From contig NZ_CP134867.1 of the NCBI RefSeq assembly GCF_031954525.1, positions 3,038,001 through 3,102,000 on the forward strand: a stretch of DNA of 64,000 bases. Direction: 5' to 3'. The translations under genes were made by a program, and so were the position numbers. Source of the stretch: Dyella sp. BiH032. GTDB taxonomy: Bacteria > Pseudomonadota > Gammaproteobacteria > Xanthomonadales > Rhodanobacteraceae. Shown here piece by piece: positions 1 through 8,219 of this stretch. How positions within the stretch are numbered: the first letter of the stretch is position 1; every line of letters starts with the position of its first letter. The notes beneath the pieces were generated by a model that worked only from the letters and a program-made list of their open reading frames with translations, had not been told where the DNA came from and ran no database searches.

Positions 1-865
1 ACGCGCCGCGTGGCGTGCGGCTCAATCCCACTGTCTCGAATTCCTCCTGGTGGTGGCCGGCCTGCTGCACCACGTTCATCAGATGCTGGCCCAGCCGCAG
101 GTTGTCCTTCGGTTCCACGATCGCGCCCTGCGAGAGCGGATCGTGGAACAAGGGATGGTTGGCCTGGTTGAGCTGCGGCACACCGACCGCCTTGCCGTGC
201 GCCAGGCGATGCGCGTGCACCATTTCGTGGCCCAGGCCGATGAAGCGGTTGGCCGTGGCCGCGTTGGGATCGATGCGCACCTCGCTGCCCCAGCCGCGCC
301 CTTCCCTGCCGTCGAACCGGTAACCCTCCGTCATACCTTGCCCGATGTGCGGCGAGTTCATGTTCGAGGTGTCGCCGGCCTTCAGCGAACGGATGTACAC
401 CTTGGCCTGATCGCCGGCATGGGCGCGGTTCTGCGCGGTGCGGGTGTCGATCTCCGTCATCATCCGGCGGCCGACCGGCTGGCTCATCAGCGTGTGCATC
501 GAGCTTCGGGCATCCCGCGCCAGATCCATGAATGCGCCGACGTCCTGCCCCGCCGCCCGCTTGGCCTGCACATTGTTCAATTCGCCGTGGACGCGCACCT
601 CCTCCACCGGCTTGAGCTTCTGCTTCTGCGCACGCAGCAGCTCCGGCGTGAAGCCGGCCTGCGGCGAACGTGCTACCCGCGCCACCACCGGCGCCCAGCG
701 CTGGGAGATGTTCGTGCGCTTGCCGCTCTCGTTGGCCTTGGCCAGCCGGTTGGTGATGTGGTCGACGAAACGCTGCTCGCGTTTGGCGAGCGTGGGCGCC
801 ACGCCCCGGCTGTTCGCCTCGGCGAACTTGTTGGCGATCCTCGTCCTCAGGCTCTCTTTGGGCAT
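1..865 (-). CDS. Putative M91-type zinc metallopeptidase effector (3' end outside window)
   Basis: The frame starts at ATG 865 and stays open for 288 codons to the window edge, so the C-terminus is missing. The first 150 residues are helical, charged and unrecognised. Residues 165-200 are Gly/Asp-rich, and residues 213-217 form HEMVH, an HExxH zinc-binding motif followed by AHR. A Glu-Glu-Phe-Glu-Thr-Val-Gly-Leu stretch near the visible end resembles the conserved tail of the M91 (NleD/HopH1-like) family; that is a reading by eye. Family members cleave eukaryotic kinases after injection. The gene is the last visible one of the T6SS transcript, 24 nt after the upstream nuclease-like gene, so a T6SS cargo role is inferred. 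No secretion signal is visible. It could instead act on bacterial targets. Confidence 0.6.
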   Translation of the reverse strand, partial: MPKESLRTRIANKFAEANSRGVAPTLAKREQRFVDHITNRLAKANESGKRTNISQRWAPVVARVARSPQAGFTPELLRAQKQKLKPVEEVRVHGELNNVQAKRAAGQDVGAFMDLARDARSSMHTLMSQPVGRRMMTEIDTRTAQNRAHAGDQAKVYIRSLKAGDTSNMNSPHIGQGMTEGYRFDGREGRGWGSEVRIDPNAATANRFIGLGHEMVHAHRLAHGKAVGVPQLNQANHPLFHDPLSQGAIVEPKDNLRLGQHLMNVVQQAGHHQEEFETVGLSRTPRGA

Positions 866-889
866 ATGCCTTCTCCTGCGGTGTGTGGA

Positions 890-1495
890 CTACAGCCGGG
901 TGAATGTCAGCTTGTGGTACGTACGCGTGTTGTTCGCGCGGTTCTTCACGCTCACCATGTAGACGCGCTTGGTCGCCCTGCCCTGCTGGTTGTAATCCTC
1001 ACGCATTACCAATCCGCCGCGCTTGGCCGTGGGACTCTTGTCGTTGGCTGCGGTCACTGCCTCGATCAACCGGCCGATGCGGTTCTCGATGCGCTTGTGT
1101 CCGCTGGTGTTGATCCGTTTCGTTTCGTTGATCAGATTCAGCGCGCTGCTCGGCCCGCCGAAGATGTCGGGAACCAGGTGCGACTTGTGTCCGCCGCCGG
1201 GGGGAGCGAAGCCGGGGTTGAGGACGCCGATGGGCGCCAGGTCGGCGCGCTTGGCGCGCGGCATGCGTCGACGCAAGGAAGCCGACACGTAGGTCTTGCG
1301 AATGCCGCCGCCCTGCGCCGCCAGATAGTTTTTCTGGCGCTGCCCGAAACGGGGCACGCCGCGCGTCAGGTTGGCCTTGGTCTTGAAGGCGCCATATTCC
1401 TGCTTGGTGCTCGCCGCGTAATTGATACGCCCCACGTTGGTATGGCCGTCCTTGACGAAGGACCAGGTCCAGTTCGAGTTCTGTTTCTTGGGCAT
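890..1495 (-). CDS. Putative beta-beta-alpha-metal nuclease effector, copy A
   Basis: This 201-residue protein starts at ATG 1495 (MPKKQNSNW); an in-frame upstream ATG at 1582 would add 29 Arg-rich residues that look non-coding. Residues 102-138 hold GHKSHL, FGG, an Asn at 120, an Asn at 129 and a Glu at 137. This spacing recalls the catalytic His, Asn and Glu of NUC1/DNA-RNA non-specific endonucleases, although the usual DRGH is replaced by HKxH. It is a clear paralogue of the next gene upstream: both share the GRI(N/H)YA start, RFGQR, the His/Asn/Glu core and an identical last nine residues (YHKLTFTRL). No immunity gene is recognisable beside it. Nuclease function is inferred; an unrelated HNH-like fold is possible. 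Confidence 0.6.
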   Translation of the reverse strand: MPKKQNSNWTWSFVKDGHTNVGRINYAASTKQEYGAFKTKANLTRGVPRFGQRQKNYLAAQGGGIRKTYVSASLRRRMPRAKRADLAPIGVLNPGFAPPGGGHKSHLVPDIFGGPSSALNLINETKRINTSGHKRIENRIGRLIEAVTAANDKSPTAKRGGLVMREDYNQQGRATKRVYMVSVKNRANNTRTYHKLTFTRL

Positions 1496-1673
1496 GTGCG
1501 GTTTCCTTCGTAGCGCACGGAATGGGGAGAGCGGAGCGTCAATGTCCCCGGCTATTGGGCGGCGCCGTCGGCGATAGCCCACCCGCGCGTACCCGGTGCA
1601 GCCATTTGCTTCGATGCCGCTTCATTTCGCGGCATGGGGCATGGACGGCTCCTGCGGTGCGCGCCTCATCGTT

Positions 1674-2264
1674 TCAGAGCCGCGTAAAAGTCAGCTTGTG
1701 ATAGCTGCGGGTGTTGGTGTTGTGGTCCTTCACGCTCACCATGTAGGTACGCCCGGTCGGCTGCCCGCCGGGGCTGTAGGTTTCCTTGACGATCAGGCCG
1801 GCGCGGTTCCGGTTGGGATTGGTGTCGCCCGGCACCGTGCCCGCCTTGATCATGCGCGCGATGCGGTTTTCGATGGTCTTGTGCGCGCTGAGGTTGATCC
1901 GGCTCTTTTCGTTGACCAGATTGCGCTTGATGCTCGGCCCGCCGAAGCGGTCCGAGGCCAGATGCGCCTTATGCACATTGGCCGGCACGTAGTGCGGGTT
2001 GACCACGCCGATGCCGGCCAGGTTGTCGCGCGCGGCGCCAGCGGGGCGCGTGCGCAGCTTCGCCGATACGTAGACTTTCTTCACGCCGCCGCCGACACCC
2101 GGATATTTGCTCTTCCGCTGCCCGAAGCGATTGACCCGGTCGATGTCGGCCTTGGCCTTGAAGGCTCGATAGCGGGGCTGGTCGATCTGCGCATAATGAA
2201 TCCGGCCGATCGTCGTGCCGTTCTCTTTGATGTCTCGCCGTGTCCAAGCAGGCATGGCCCGCAT
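1674..2264 (-). CDS. Putative beta-beta-alpha-metal nuclease effector, copy B
   Basis: This 196-residue paralogue of the gene at 890-1495 begins 18 nt after tssA, so it belongs to the T6SS transcript. ATG 2264 is used; ATG 2255 (MPAW) is an alternative. The core at residues 97-132 reads HKAHL, DRFGGP, then Asn115, Asn124 and Glu132, the same spacing as in copy A. The N-terminal half (GRIHYA, RFGQR, GGGVKKVYVSA) and C-terminus (VSVKD then YHKLTFTRL) are also shared. The conserved ends with a diverged middle suggest tandem duplication of a cargo gene. The 178 nt between the copies hold no convincing gene. Substrate and target cell are unknown. Confidence 0.6.
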   Translation of the reverse strand: MRAMPAWTRRDIKENGTTIGRIHYAQIDQPRYRAFKAKADIDRVNRFGQRKSKYPGVGGGVKKVYVSAKLRTRPAGAARDNLAGIGVVNPHYVPANVHKAHLASDRFGGPSIKRNLVNEKSRINLSAHKTIENRIARMIKAGTVPGDTNPNRNRAGLIVKETYSPGGQPTGRTYMVSVKDHNTNTRSYHKLTFTRL

Positions 2265-2282
2265 CTCCCTTATCGATAGACG

Positions 2283-3443
2283 TCACGCGTCCGTTTCGCC
2301 ACCGAGCAGCTCGAAGATGTCGATCCGCCCGCCCCCTTGCTGAAACACCTCCCGGTACAGCTCGGCCGCGTTCAGTCCGCCCCACGCCACCGCGCGGCGG
2401 ATCAGGTACGGCACGGGACTGTGCGGTTCCACCTGCATCAGGTAATCGCCGATCTCGGCCAGCACCTGGTAGGCACGTTCGCGCTCGCCGAGCAGGTCGG
2501 CCATGCCGCGCGGCGGCTCTTCGGCATCGCCGTCTTGCTCGTCGACGCCGGTATCAGGATCGCCGTGCGACAGCGCGCTCGCCTGCGGCAGTGCGACCGG
2601 CCCGCGCCGGGTCAGTTCGCCGCGCAGCAGCGCTTCGATACGCGCCAGCAGGTCGTCCAGCTTGCCCAGCGAGGGCGTTTCGGGACCAAGGCGATCGCGC
2701 AGCGACTGCTCGAAGGCGGCGAGCGCGGCGCGGCCATCGCCCAGCACGGCGTGGCGCTCGCGCAGGGACGCCGCGCCCATGCGCGCCAGCAGTCCCTGCA
2801 GGTCCTCCAGCGAGGCGGCCTCCTGCGCCTCGTCCGGCAGGTTGCCGTTCACCGCGCGCAGGCGCTCGTGATAATGCGCCAGCTCCCACTCCGACCAGCT
2901 CGCCGCGTGATCGTCGTCCTCGGCCAGCGGCAGCAGCGAGATGGCGTTGAGCAGCTTCTCGTTGATCCAGCGGACGATGTTGCAGCGCGCGTCGTAGCCG
3001 TCGCCGTCCGCGCGCGGGTGCAGTTCGTCCCACCACGCCTCGCACAAGCCGCGCAGCAGCGCGAAGCACGGGGCCAGCGCGACGTAGCCGCACTGATGCA
3101 GCTCGGCCTCCAGCATCCATGCGCCGAGCTGCAGGTCCTTGCCGACGGTATCGAGCATGCCCGCAGACAGTTGCGCCACCTTCGGCCAGTTGGCACGCCG
3201 CAGCTCGGTCACCCACGCGCCCTGCGGCAATGTGGTGTCGTCGCTCTGGCGCAGTTGCTGGATCATGCGGAAGCCCATGTTTTCGCGCGCCGGCACGCCG
3301 GCGGGCAGCGGGCCGTCCAGGGGCGCCAGCAGCCGCGCGAGCGGGAGGCCGAGCCGGCGTTCGAAATAACCGCCGTCGTCGCACGCCACCGGCACCTCGT
3401 CCGGTAGGGCATCCATCGTCCTGGCTTGCGCTTGCTGGCTCAT
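2283..3443 (-). CDS. tssA: T6SS assembly cap/chaperone TssA
   Basis: TssA organises baseplate docking and sheath/tube polymerisation. The 386-residue protein has the ImpA N-terminal domain in its first half (ENMGFRMIQQLR, then WVTELRRANWPKVAQL and a Trp-rich region around FALLRGLCEAWWDELHP). The short C-terminal region carries the family motif PHSPVPYLIRRAVAWG near residue 350. An acidic spacer lies between the two. It follows tssM by 19 nt and precedes the putative effector genes by 18 nt, ending the structural part of the operon. The length fits short-form TssA. Start ATG 3443 (MSQQAQ) leaves a normal intergenic space. Confidence 0.9.
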   Translation of the reverse strand: MSQQAQARTMDALPDEVPVACDDGGYFERRLGLPLARLLAPLDGPLPAGVPARENMGFRMIQQLRQSDDTTLPQGAWVTELRRANWPKVAQLSAGMLDTVGKDLQLGAWMLEAELHQCGYVALAPCFALLRGLCEAWWDELHPRADGDGYDARCNIVRWINEKLLNAISLLPLAEDDDHAASWSEWELAHYHERLRAVNGNLPDEAQEAASLEDLQGLLARMGAASLRERHAVLGDGRAALAAFEQSLRDRLGPETPSLGKLDDLLARIEALLRGELTRRGPVALPQASALSHGDPDTGVDEQDGDAEEPPRGMADLLGERERAYQVLAEIGDYLMQVEPHSPVPYLIRRAVAWGGLNAAELYREVFQQGGGRIDIFELLGGETDA

Positions 3444-3462
3444 CGCACCACTCCCAAGGGTT

Positions 3463-6400
3463 TCACCACAGCACGGGCGCCTCGCGCGGGAACGCGGGCG
3501 CTTCCAGCGGTACCGCGGCCTTGGTGGCCGGGTCGGTGCCGGAAAGTTTCAGGGTCAGATAAAGGTCCGCCTGCTCGTTCGACTTGCCGTCGGTCGCCGC
3601 GTTGGCGTCGAGCACCGGCACGCGGAAGCGCAGCAGGCGCTGGCCCGCGTCGAGCGATCCCGTATCGGCGGACGCGCCATGCGTATCCAGCCAGCGCAGC
3701 AGGGCCCAGGCGCCGCCGGTCTCGAACACGGCGTGGTAACCGCTGCTGCGCAGCTCCGGCTGCGCGGCGTCGGGCAGCGGCATGTAGCGCGAGCGGTCGG
3801 CCCATTGCAGGTCCAGCGACAACGGCGTGCCGACGCTCCAGGCGAAGCTCTCGTCCGCGCCCGGCCAGGCCGCGCCCTGCGCGCCGCCCGCGCGCAACGT
3901 CCAGCCGATCAGCTGATTGCTGATCGGCGAACGGTCGGGCAAGGCGCGGAAACCGGCTTTCACCTGGATCGGCAGGCTCTGCGGCTGCGCCGAGAGATTG
4001 CCGGCGAAGAAGGCTTCCACCGCGTCGAGCTGGTCGACGAAGGCCTTCATCTTCGCGGCGCGCGCGCCGGCGGCCCCGGTGGTGGACGCGTGTTCCAGCC
4101 AGGCCTTCAGTTCCGGCTTTTCCTTGGCGTAGTAGACGAAGAACGCCTTGACCACCGCCGGCGATACCTCGCGCGAATCGGCCGGGCCGAACGGATAGCG
4201 CCCTGCCAGCTGGCTGTTGAACAGCATGCCGATGCGCGCGTAATGCAGGTCGGAGCTGGCCTGGCCGCGGCCCGTGCAGGCCGCGCGCGCCTGCTTCTCC
4301 ATCTCGGTGCGGCGTGCGGAGAACAGGTCGTTGCCCACCGGCGGCGCGTTGTAGCCGGCCAGCGTGGCTTCGCAGTTCGCATAGCTGAGGCTCGCCAGCT
4401 GCTTCAGGAAGAAATCGTTGAGGTGCGCCACCTGCCCTGCCGGATCGGCGAACTGCACCGCGCGGTTGAGCTCCGTAATGGTGCCGCCCCAATACGCATC
4501 GACCTGGGTGTTGAGGCGCTGGCTGTTGTTGACGCCCTGCATCTGCCGCAGCAGCGTGACGAACGGCGCCGCATAGCGCGACAGCACCTGCACGCGCTGC
4601 AGCTGGCGATCCAGATAGCCCTGCAGCACCGGCGTACTGCCCAGATCGAACAGCGGCGCCGCCTCGTTGCCGCCTCCTTGCAGCGGCGGGTCGTAGAGAT
4701 GGCTGGACGAACCCAGCGTGGAGACGTCCAGCAGCATGCTAGAAGCGTAGTTCTGCGCGCACTGGCCGACTTCGTCCGCCACATTGCCGAAGCCAAGCTG
4801 GCGCATGCGCTGCTGGGCCTGCAGCATCGGATCGAGTGCGGCGGACAGGCTCGAACTTTCCTCGGCCAGCTCGCGATCCAACTGCGAAGTGGCATCCAGG
4901 CCGGTGTCGACCGCCTGCACCTGTCCGCGCTGGTTGCGCGCCAGGGTGTCCTGCAGCGCCAGCCGCAACTGCGTGCGCGCCAGGCGCTCGTACAGCGGCT
5001 GGTCCGAGGCCGCGCCCACCTGGCCCAGCTTTTCGCGGCTGGCAAACTCCTGGTACTCGCGCAGCTGCGCCAGGATCCCGTCGAAGGTGCTCGGCCGCCA
5101 GCCGCCGGCCGCGCCGTTGCAGCTGTACGGCAGCGGCGACTTGATCTGCATGAAGGTCGTATCGGCCAGTGCGTGCAATCCGCCGACCTCGCGCCCCAGC
5201 CCGGGGCTGATGCCTTCGAGCTGGTGGTTGGAGGGGTTGACCACGAACAGCGAGCCGTACGGCGCCAGCGTCGCGCTGCGCAGGCTGTCCACCGCCGGCT
5301 GGTAGCAGCTGTCCAGGTCGAAGTAACCCAGCGTGCTGCGCAGGCTCGGGTCGTAGCGGTGATGCTTGATCAGGTCCTCGATACCCGGCGCGATCTCGCT
5401 ACCCATGCGCGTGCAGGGGTTGTCCTCCGGCGTGCTGAGCAGCCAGCGGTTGTGCACCCAGGCGAGCCAGCTGTTGAAACCGCGCAGGGTATCGAGCAGG
5501 GGCGGCTTGCCCTCCTGCAGGGTGGACAGCAGCGGCACGCCGGCGGCGGCGCGGTGCAGCAGGTCGTTCTCGGCCTGCGCGGCCATGCGTTCGAACTGCT
5601 TGCCCAGGCGCTCGCGCAGGTCGGCGGAGATCGACGGCACGTCCGCATAGCTTGCCGCCGACAGCGCATCGGCCAAGGGGCTGTCGCGCCGGATGGTGTC
5701 CCCCGGCAGCGGGCTGCCGTAGAGGTAGTCGGCCAGCGCGCCGAAATCCAGCAGCAGACCGCGCTGCTCGATCATGCCCGGCTGCGCGATGCGCGCGAAC
5801 CGCTGCAAGTTGTCCTCCAGCGCGGAAAGCTCGTTGAGCTGGCGCTTCAATTGGCCGACGTAGTTGGCATACACCGCATCCGGCGCCGCCTGGGCTTCCG
5901 AGAGCCGCAGCGTCGCCGCCGACAGCTCTTCGATGCGCTGCGACAGCTTGCAGGCCATCGACGGCAGGATTACCTGCTGCAGCGCGTTCTTCGACACTAC
6001 GTCGGTAATGCCGTGGTGGATACGCCCGTCCACCCACGACAGCGGGATAGCGGCGTAGCGCGTGTCTTCGCTCAAGGTGGTGATCTGCGCCACCAGCTTG
6101 TAGACGTGTTCCTGGTCCAGGCAGCCGCGCTGGGCCAGCGTCTTGCTGTTGAGCGAGATGTTCAGCAGCGTGTCGCGCAGGCCCTGTGCGTGCTGGTTCA
6201 CCTGCGTGGCGCTCCACGGCAGCGCGATCGCCAGCGCCAGCGAGATGCCCACCACCGTCAACTGCAGGCGCCGGATCAACCGATTGCGCGCCAGCAATCC
6301 CTTCTGCGTGCGCTGCGACAGACGTTGCTCAGCCAGCGCCTTGTCGCGGATCAAGCCTTCGACGAAGGACACGTCCTTGCGCGGTCCGTCCACGTCCGGC

Positions 6401-7458
6401 AGGTCCGCCGCGCCGACCACGCCGACGAAGTACAGCCCGCGGCAGAACGAGCGCGTCTCGTACACATTGGTCTTGAACAGCGTGCCGAGGAAGTCCAGCG
6501 CCGGCCCCTGCAGGCTGCGCATGTGCTGCGGGAACAGGAAAAAGCCGTCGACGTCGTCGATGTGGTCCTTGCCGGTGGCCGCCGCCAGCACCAGGCTGCG
6601 CAGGCCGTCGATCACCTTGTCGAAGGCCTTGGGTACCCAGTCGGCCGGCAGGCCATTGTCGTCCAGGGTGGGGCTGGACCAGCCGACGATCTGGCTGCGC
6701 AGGCGCGGGTCCTGCGCCTTCCAGAAACTGTCGAAACCGGGAATGGCGTCGCAGTGGCTGAACACCACGTACACCGGCAGGGCGTAGGCGAAAGCATCCT
6801 GCAGTTCGTGGATGCGCGCATAGGCATAGCGGCCCAGCGCCGCGCGCTGTTCCGGCGTCGCCGCGCACAGCCGCTCGGCGGACACCACCCAGACGATGCC
6901 ATCCAGCGCGCGGTCCGGCCGCAGGCTGTCGATGTCGGCCAGCATCTCGCTCCAGCGCGCATCGGTAGCGCCGATCGTCGCCGGTTCGCCCAGCACGCCG
7001 TCGGGATCGATCAGGATGCCCTTTTCCAGGAAATGCCATTCGCTATGGGGCACCGCGGCATTGAGGTAGGCCTCCTGCTTCGCCTCGCGCAGGCGCGACG
7101 CGCGCTGCAGGCTTTCCGGCACCGACGCGGCGAGGCTGCTCTTGCCGTCGCCAGGAAAGCCGAGCAGCAGCAGCCACGAACTCTGGTAGCGCCAATCGCG
7201 CCGCGCCCATACATAGCGCAGCGCTCGCTCGACCACTGCATAGCGGCGCCGCACCGCATCGCGCAGGCGCACCCAGCGGCTCTGCCCGTCGCGATTCTTC
7301 GGCGGCCGCGCCGCGATCGCCTTCGAGCGCGCGCGCCACATCAGCCACGCGATCAGCACGAATGCCACCACGGCCAGCACGGCCAGCACCAGGAACAGCG
7401 GGCTGAAGCCCTCGGTGCCCGCGGTCGACGGCGGCGCTGGCGCGGCGGGCAGGCTCAT
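3463..7458 (-). CDS. tssM: T6SS inner-membrane complex protein TssM (IcmF)
   Basis: TssM forms the trans-envelope channel with TssL and TssJ. The 1331-residue protein has a transmembrane helix at about residues 20-41. An intact Walker A follows at about 100-108 (GFPGDGKSS), so it belongs to the TssM group that keeps a nucleotide-binding cytoplasmic domain. A further transmembrane helix lies near residue 400 (LTVVGISLALAIALPW), and then comes the long periplasmic IcmF/DUF1215 region. Length is slightly above the typical 1100-1300. It overlaps the tssL stop by 4 nt (ATGA), indicating translational coupling, and is followed by tssA. Confidence 0.95.
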   Translation of the reverse strand: MSLPAAPAPPSTAGTEGFSPLFLVLAVLAVVAFVLIAWLMWRARSKAIAARPPKNRDGQSRWVRLRDAVRRRYAVVERALRYVWARRDWRYQSSWLLLLGFPGDGKSSLAASVPESLQRASRLREAKQEAYLNAAVPHSEWHFLEKGILIDPDGVLGEPATIGATDARWSEMLADIDSLRPDRALDGIVWVVSAERLCAATPEQRAALGRYAYARIHELQDAFAYALPVYVVFSHCDAIPGFDSFWKAQDPRLRSQIVGWSSPTLDDNGLPADWVPKAFDKVIDGLRSLVLAAATGKDHIDDVDGFFLFPQHMRSLQGPALDFLGTLFKTNVYETRSFCRGLYFVGVVGAADLPDVDGPRKDVSFVEGLIRDKALAEQRLSQRTQKGLLARNRLIRRLQLTVVGISLALAIALPWSATQVNQHAQGLRDTLLNISLNSKTLAQRGCLDQEHVYKLVAQITTLSEDTRYAAIPLSWVDGRIHHGITDVVSKNALQQVILPSMACKLSQRIEELSAATLRLSEAQAAPDAVYANYVGQLKRQLNELSALEDNLQRFARIAQPGMIEQRGLLLDFGALADYLYGSPLPGDTIRRDSPLADALSAASYADVPSISADLRERLGKQFERMAAQAENDLLHRAAAGVPLLSTLQEGKPPLLDTLRGFNSWLAWVHNRWLLSTPEDNPCTRMGSEIAPGIEDLIKHHRYDPSLRSTLGYFDLDSCYQPAVDSLRSATLAPYGSLFVVNPSNHQLEGISPGLGREVGGLHALADTTFMQIKSPLPYSCNGAAGGWRPSTFDGILAQLREYQEFASREKLGQVGAASDQPLYERLARTQLRLALQDTLARNQRGQVQAVDTGLDATSQLDRELAEESSSLSAALDPMLQAQQRMRQLGFGNVADEVGQCAQNYASSMLLDVSTLGSSSHLYDPPLQGGGNEAAPLFDLGSTPVLQGYLDRQLQRVQVLSRYAAPFVTLLRQMQGVNNSQRLNTQVDAYWGGTITELNRAVQFADPAGQVAHLNDFFLKQLASLSYANCEATLAGYNAPPVGNDLFSARRTEMEKQARAACTGRGQASSDLHYARIGMLFNSQLAGRYPFGPADSREVSPAVVKAFFVYYAKEKPELKAWLEHASTTGAAGARAAKMKAFVDQLDAVEAFFAGNLSAQPQSLPIQVKAGFRALPDRSPISNQLIGWTLRAGGAQGAAWPGADESFAWSVGTPLSLDLQWADRSRYMPLPDAAQPELRSSGYHAVFETGGAWALLRWLDTHGASADTGSLDAGQRLLRFRVPVLDANAATDGKSNEQADLYLTLKLSGTDPATKAAVPLEAPAFPREAPVLW

Positions 7459-8219
7459 ATGGCCCCGCCGATCGCATCCAGCAGCGACCAGGTCAGCAGC
7501 AGCCAGACCAGCGAGGACAGCACCAGATAGCCGAGCGCGCCGTAGGCCACGGCGCGCAACCAGGGCGCGAGCGCGATGCGCGTGTTGTCGCGATCCGACA
7601 CCACCGTGTAGTCGTAGGCCTGCGGGAAAGCCTGCGCGTCCACCGCGCCGAGCCGGCGTCCGCTGGCCAGCGGGTACAGCCGCGCGCGGTATTCGCGCAG
7701 CTTGTGCCTTCCTTCCGGCCCGCGATACATGCCCTGGAAGCCCAGCTGCATCGCCAGCAGCAGCACAGAGGCGAGGTCGGCATCCAGCGCGGTGCGCTCA
7801 CCCGCGCCCATCAGGTCTTCCACCAGGGTGAAGAACCGCCGGCCGGCGATGCGCGAGCGCTCGACCGTGTATTCGAGCAGGTGCTCGGGCCAGTGCTCGG
7901 CGCCGGGCCAGTGCAGTTCCAGGATGAAGATCTCGTCCGCCAGCGCCACCATGGCGTAGCGCGCGCGCCGGTACGCTTCCAGTTCCGCGCCGGTGGCCGC
8001 GGCCTGCACGTCGCGCGACTGGCGGTCCAGCACTGTCAGCAAGCGGTGCGCGATGCGCTCGGTCATCTCGTGCGCCGCCATCTCCCCGTGCGGGTTTTCC
8101 GGCTGCAACAGCTTGACCAGCCCGCCCTTGAGAATGGCGAGCTTGATCTGCGCGACCTCCTCGTAGAACGAGGCAAAGCGCGCCAGCAGGAAACTGGGAG
8201 CGGCGTCGTTCGCGCTCAT
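7455..8219 (-). CDS. tssL: T6SS inner-membrane protein TssL (DotU)
   Basis: This 254-residue DotU-family protein has a cytoplasmic helical body (FYEEVAQIK, YAMVALADEIFI, then ELHWPGAEHWPEHLLEY) and one C-terminal transmembrane helix (about residues 225-248, LGYLVLSSLVWLLLTW). There is no peptidoglycan-binding extension. Start ATG 8219 overlaps the tssK stop by 4 nt, and its own stop overlaps the tssM start by 4 nt. A longer frame runs upstream through tssK in the wrong phase and is ignored. TssL couples TssM to the TssK-bearing baseplate. Confidence 0.93.
   Translation of the reverse strand: MSANDAAPSFLLARFASFYEEVAQIKLAILKGGLVKLLQPENPHGEMAAHEMTERIAHRLLTVLDRQSRDVQAAATGAELEAYRRARYAMVALADEIFILELHWPGAEHWPEHLLEYTVERSRIAGRRFFTLVEDLMGAGERTALDADLASVLLLAMQLGFQGMYRGPEGRHKLREYRARLYPLASGRRLGAVDAQAFPQAYDYTVVSDRDNTRIALAPWLRAVAYGALGYLVLSSLVWLLLTWSLLDAIGGAI

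Noticed and set aside
3679..7530. 1283-codon plus-strand open frame opposite tssM
   Set aside because: The minus frame encodes a full TssM with Walker A and membrane helices. The plus frame has biased His/Gln/Arg composition and no domain, as expected for antisense frames in GC-rich DNA.
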